From: Candidatus Scybalocola fimicaballi
GTDB taxonomy: Bacteria > Bacteroidota > Bacteroidia > Bacteroidales > Paludibacteraceae
Assembly: GCA_002317115.1 (NCBI GenBank)
Contig: DCIP01000222.1
Location: 1 to 13,834 of the forward strand
DNA length: 13,834 nt
Direction: 5' to 3'
Below, piece by piece: positions 11,997 to 13,834 of this stretch (within the stretch, counting starts at the first letter, position 1; each line of letters starts with the position of its first letter). The translations under genes were made by a program, and so were the position numbers. The notes under the pieces are model-generated. The model was not told the DNA's origin. It saw only the letters and a program-made list of their open reading frames with translations, and searched no databases.

Positions 11997-13834
11997 ATGG
12001 TATTGTTTAATCGATTGACGCTTATGGCGTTGTGTACACTGTCGCTCATCACTGCTTGTAAACCAATTAATTCGTCGACGAAGATAATGAAGACGCCGGA
12101 TGAGTATACCCGTAATTATTGCTGTGGTGAGGTGGCAGTGCCGAAAACGGCAGAGAGGGGAACACCGTGGATTGTCTATTCCGACAGGGACCAGAATCCC
12201 ACGTATTTTCTTCCTGGCGGAAAGGTGAAGCAGAAGGAGGTTTCGTATTTTGAGGCTCTTGCTGTGATTGGCGAAAATGGAGATTATGTAAAGGTGGCTA
12301 AATATGAAAAGGGAGTGTTTGAAGACCGCCGTGTGAAAGATCCTGCAAAAGCGGAGTGTCTTGGTTGGATGCCAAAGTCGAATTTGATTCTTTCGTCGAA
12401 AGCAATGACGGACGTCGCTACTGGATTGGTAATGAAGATGATAACAACAATTAATGATACATTGCCGTTGTCTCACACTGATAAGTTTTTCACTGACGGT
12501 GAGGTGACTTTGTATGGTGAGCCTGAATTATTGACTCCGATTGGCACGATTCCGTTTCAGAAACCGGTGTTTCTCTCAAAACGTAGTCCGGATAGGAACA
12601 AGTGTTTGGTGATAGGTGAGGAGGATTTCTCTCCGGAGAAGGCTTCAAAAGTCAAGTCTGGTTGGATATCGTCGTCGATGCTACGACCTTTGGGAGAGAT
12701 GCTATATTGCGATTTCTCGGAGATTCCTATCAGACGTTTCACACTGTCGAATCCAAAATCAGGAGTGTCGTATTCTATTCCCACGTCTTCCACAAGACGA
12801 TATCTTTATCCTTATAAACTCCCTGATTTTGTAGGTGTTAATCCTATTTATAGAATGGATGTATTCGACGACAATACAGCCATCATAAGTAGTGCGGCTC
12901 CAGTGTCGATTATTAATGATGAGAATAATTTGGTTTACAGTCTTGCTGGCACAACTATCTCTAAATCAATGTATGATGGCTTGACTGGAAGTTTGAAGCA
13001 TATCAATATTATTGTGGCATTTTCGGGACAGAGAGAAGTCGACGCAAAATTCAAACAATATGTAGGTTATCTTCAGCAGCTTGACGGGATGATTAAGAAA
13101 CACAGTCAGGATTTTCAATTCAGATTGGGATATTGTGTTGGTTTTGATGCGGATAACGCTGAATTATCAAAATGTCAGCCAAGTGAAAATATTTCGAGAG
13201 TATTGTCGGAACTGCGGAAATACGCCGACGACACTACACGAAAAGTAAGATTTACAAATGACGCTTGGTCAGCATTGCGTGAGTCAATCACCCTTCTGTC
13301 TCAATATAGGGATGAGCAGAATATTGTCATTGTGATTGGAGAGAATGGAAGTCAGAAAGAGATGGTCGACGACGCTTTGGTTAATAGTCTGGTGAATGCA
13401 AACTGCAGAATTATCGGTTGCCAACTATATTCCAACAGTGGCAATTCATTCAACAATTTTGTGTTGCAGGCGGAGGATCTGATCACTCGTTCGGCTGAAA
13501 AATTGGCCAATTTAAAGAAAAAACAGTTGGTCCATTCCGACCAAGTATGCTTTAACAATCATTATAAAAAAATTTCAGAGAATGCTTATGGACTTGATTA
13601 TCCTCAAAATAGTATGCATCAAGGATGGGTTATTTTTCCACGAAAGAAAGAGTCTCTTTCTCCGGATTTGTTGTTGTCGGTTGCTGATTCCACAATCAGT
13701 ATGATAGAATATGAAACGAAAGATATTCTTGACCATCTTCGTGAGATATTCAAAAACTCAGGAGTGGGACGCACGTTGATAAATCAAAACTGGTTGAGAT
13801 TAAATGGGTTCACAACTGAATACGACGGAATCTC
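11997..13834 (+). CDS. tssR: T6SS outer-membrane lipoprotein TssR (partial, 3' end beyond window)
   Basis: TssR is the outer-membrane-side component of the Bacteroidota T6SS membrane complex. From the ATG at 11997 the frame stays open for 612 codons to the window edge, so the C-terminus is missing. A lipoprotein signal is clear: MVLFNRLTLMALCTLSLITA followed by C21 (lipobox ITAC, then KP). An SH3-like segment follows (WIVYSDRDQNPTYFLPGG near residues 60-80, and GWMPKSNLIL). A region with a VWA-like layout comes later (HINIIVAFSGQREVD, then DEQNIVIVIGENGSQ). These features and its place after tssP support the call. It has its own promoter, repeated from tssE, and the upstream cassette separates it from tssP. 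No frame damage is visible. Confidence 0.88.
   Translation, partial: MVLFNRLTLMALCTLSLITACKPINSSTKIMKTPDEYTRNYCCGEVAVPKTAERGTPWIVYSDRDQNPTYFLPGGKVKQKEVSYFEALAVIGENGDYVKVAKYEKGVFEDRRVKDPAKAECLGWMPKSNLILSSKAMTDVATGLVMKMITTINDTLPLSHTDKFFTDGEVTLYGEPELLTPIGTIPFQKPVFLSKRSPDRNKCLVIGEEDFSPEKASKVKSGWISSSMLRPLGEMLYCDFSEIPIRRFTLSNPKSGVSYSIPTSSTRRYLYPYKLPDFVGVNPIYRMDVFDDNTAIISSAAPVSIINDENNLVYSLAGTTISKSMYDGLTGSLKHINIIVAFSGQREVDAKFKQYVGYLQQLDGMIKKHSQDFQFRLGYCVGFDADNAELSKCQPSENISRVLSELRKYADDTTRKVRFTNDAWSALRESITLLSQYRDEQNIVIVIGENGSQKEMVDDALVNSLVNANCRIIGCQLYSNSGNSFNNFVLQAEDLITRSAEKLANLKKKQLVHSDQVCFNNHYKKISENAYGLDYPQNSMHQGWVIFPRKKESLSPDLLLSVADSTISMIEYETKDILDHLREIFKNSGVGRTLINQNWLRLNGFTTEYDGI

Noticed and set aside
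11901..12476. 191-residue open frame on the minus strand over the tssR start
   Set aside because: It lies opposite the lipoprotein signal and SH3-like part of tssR, is rich in His/Arg/Cys as expected for an antisense shadow, and has no promoter of its own.

Overview
The window looks like a Bacteroidales chromosome (Bacteroides/Prevotella type). Promoters carry the Bacteroidetes -7 element TAnnTTTG rather than a sigma70 -10 box, Shine-Dalgarno sequences are weak, and from about 3.9 kb onward the genes are those of the Bacteroidota-specific type VI secretion system (T6SS subtype iii). The species cannot be named from this sequence.

Left part (1-3.75 kb) is ordinary housekeeping. A DUF554 membrane protein is on the minus strand. 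A divergent, unrecognised Cys-rich ORF on the plus strand overlaps a strong terminator. Then come cobT (lower-ligand activation for cobalamin) on plus and cysK (cysteine synthase A) on minus, converging on a bidirectional terminator. A dispersed intergenic repeat occurs downstream of cysK (2601-2698), upstream of cysK (3758-3792) and, inverted, at the end of tssF (6129-6236).

Right part (3.9 kb to the end) is a T6SSiii structural cluster on the plus strand: tssE, tssF, tssN, tssK, tssG, then two small one-TM/coiled-coil proteins (assigned tssQ and tssO by gene order), tssP (two PKD-like domains) and tssR (OM lipoprotein, cut by the window edge). TssE/F/G/K build the baseplate. TssN/Q/O/P/R build the envelope complex that in Bacteroidota replaces TssJLM. 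Sheath, tube, spike and ClpV genes (tssB, C, D, I, H) are not in the window and may lie beyond the right edge. Two nearly identical promoter modules, one before tssE and one before tssR, suggest co-regulated transcription units.

The most unusual spot is between tssP and tssR. An AT-rich orphan gene (188 aa) is bracketed by a perfect 31-bp direct repeat made of the 3' end of tssP, as if a small cassette had been placed there while regenerating the tssP end. The protein has a pattern resembling BECR-fold (barnase/EndoU/colicin E5/RelE-like) nuclease or LPD3-type domains of polyvalent and polymorphic toxins, so it is a candidate orphan effector; this is inference from remembered patterns. Other oddities are a pair of hairpins with compensatory differences between tssE and tssF, a 7-bp tandem repeat at the tssK/tssG junction, and a repeat element that supplies the last codons and stop of tssF.
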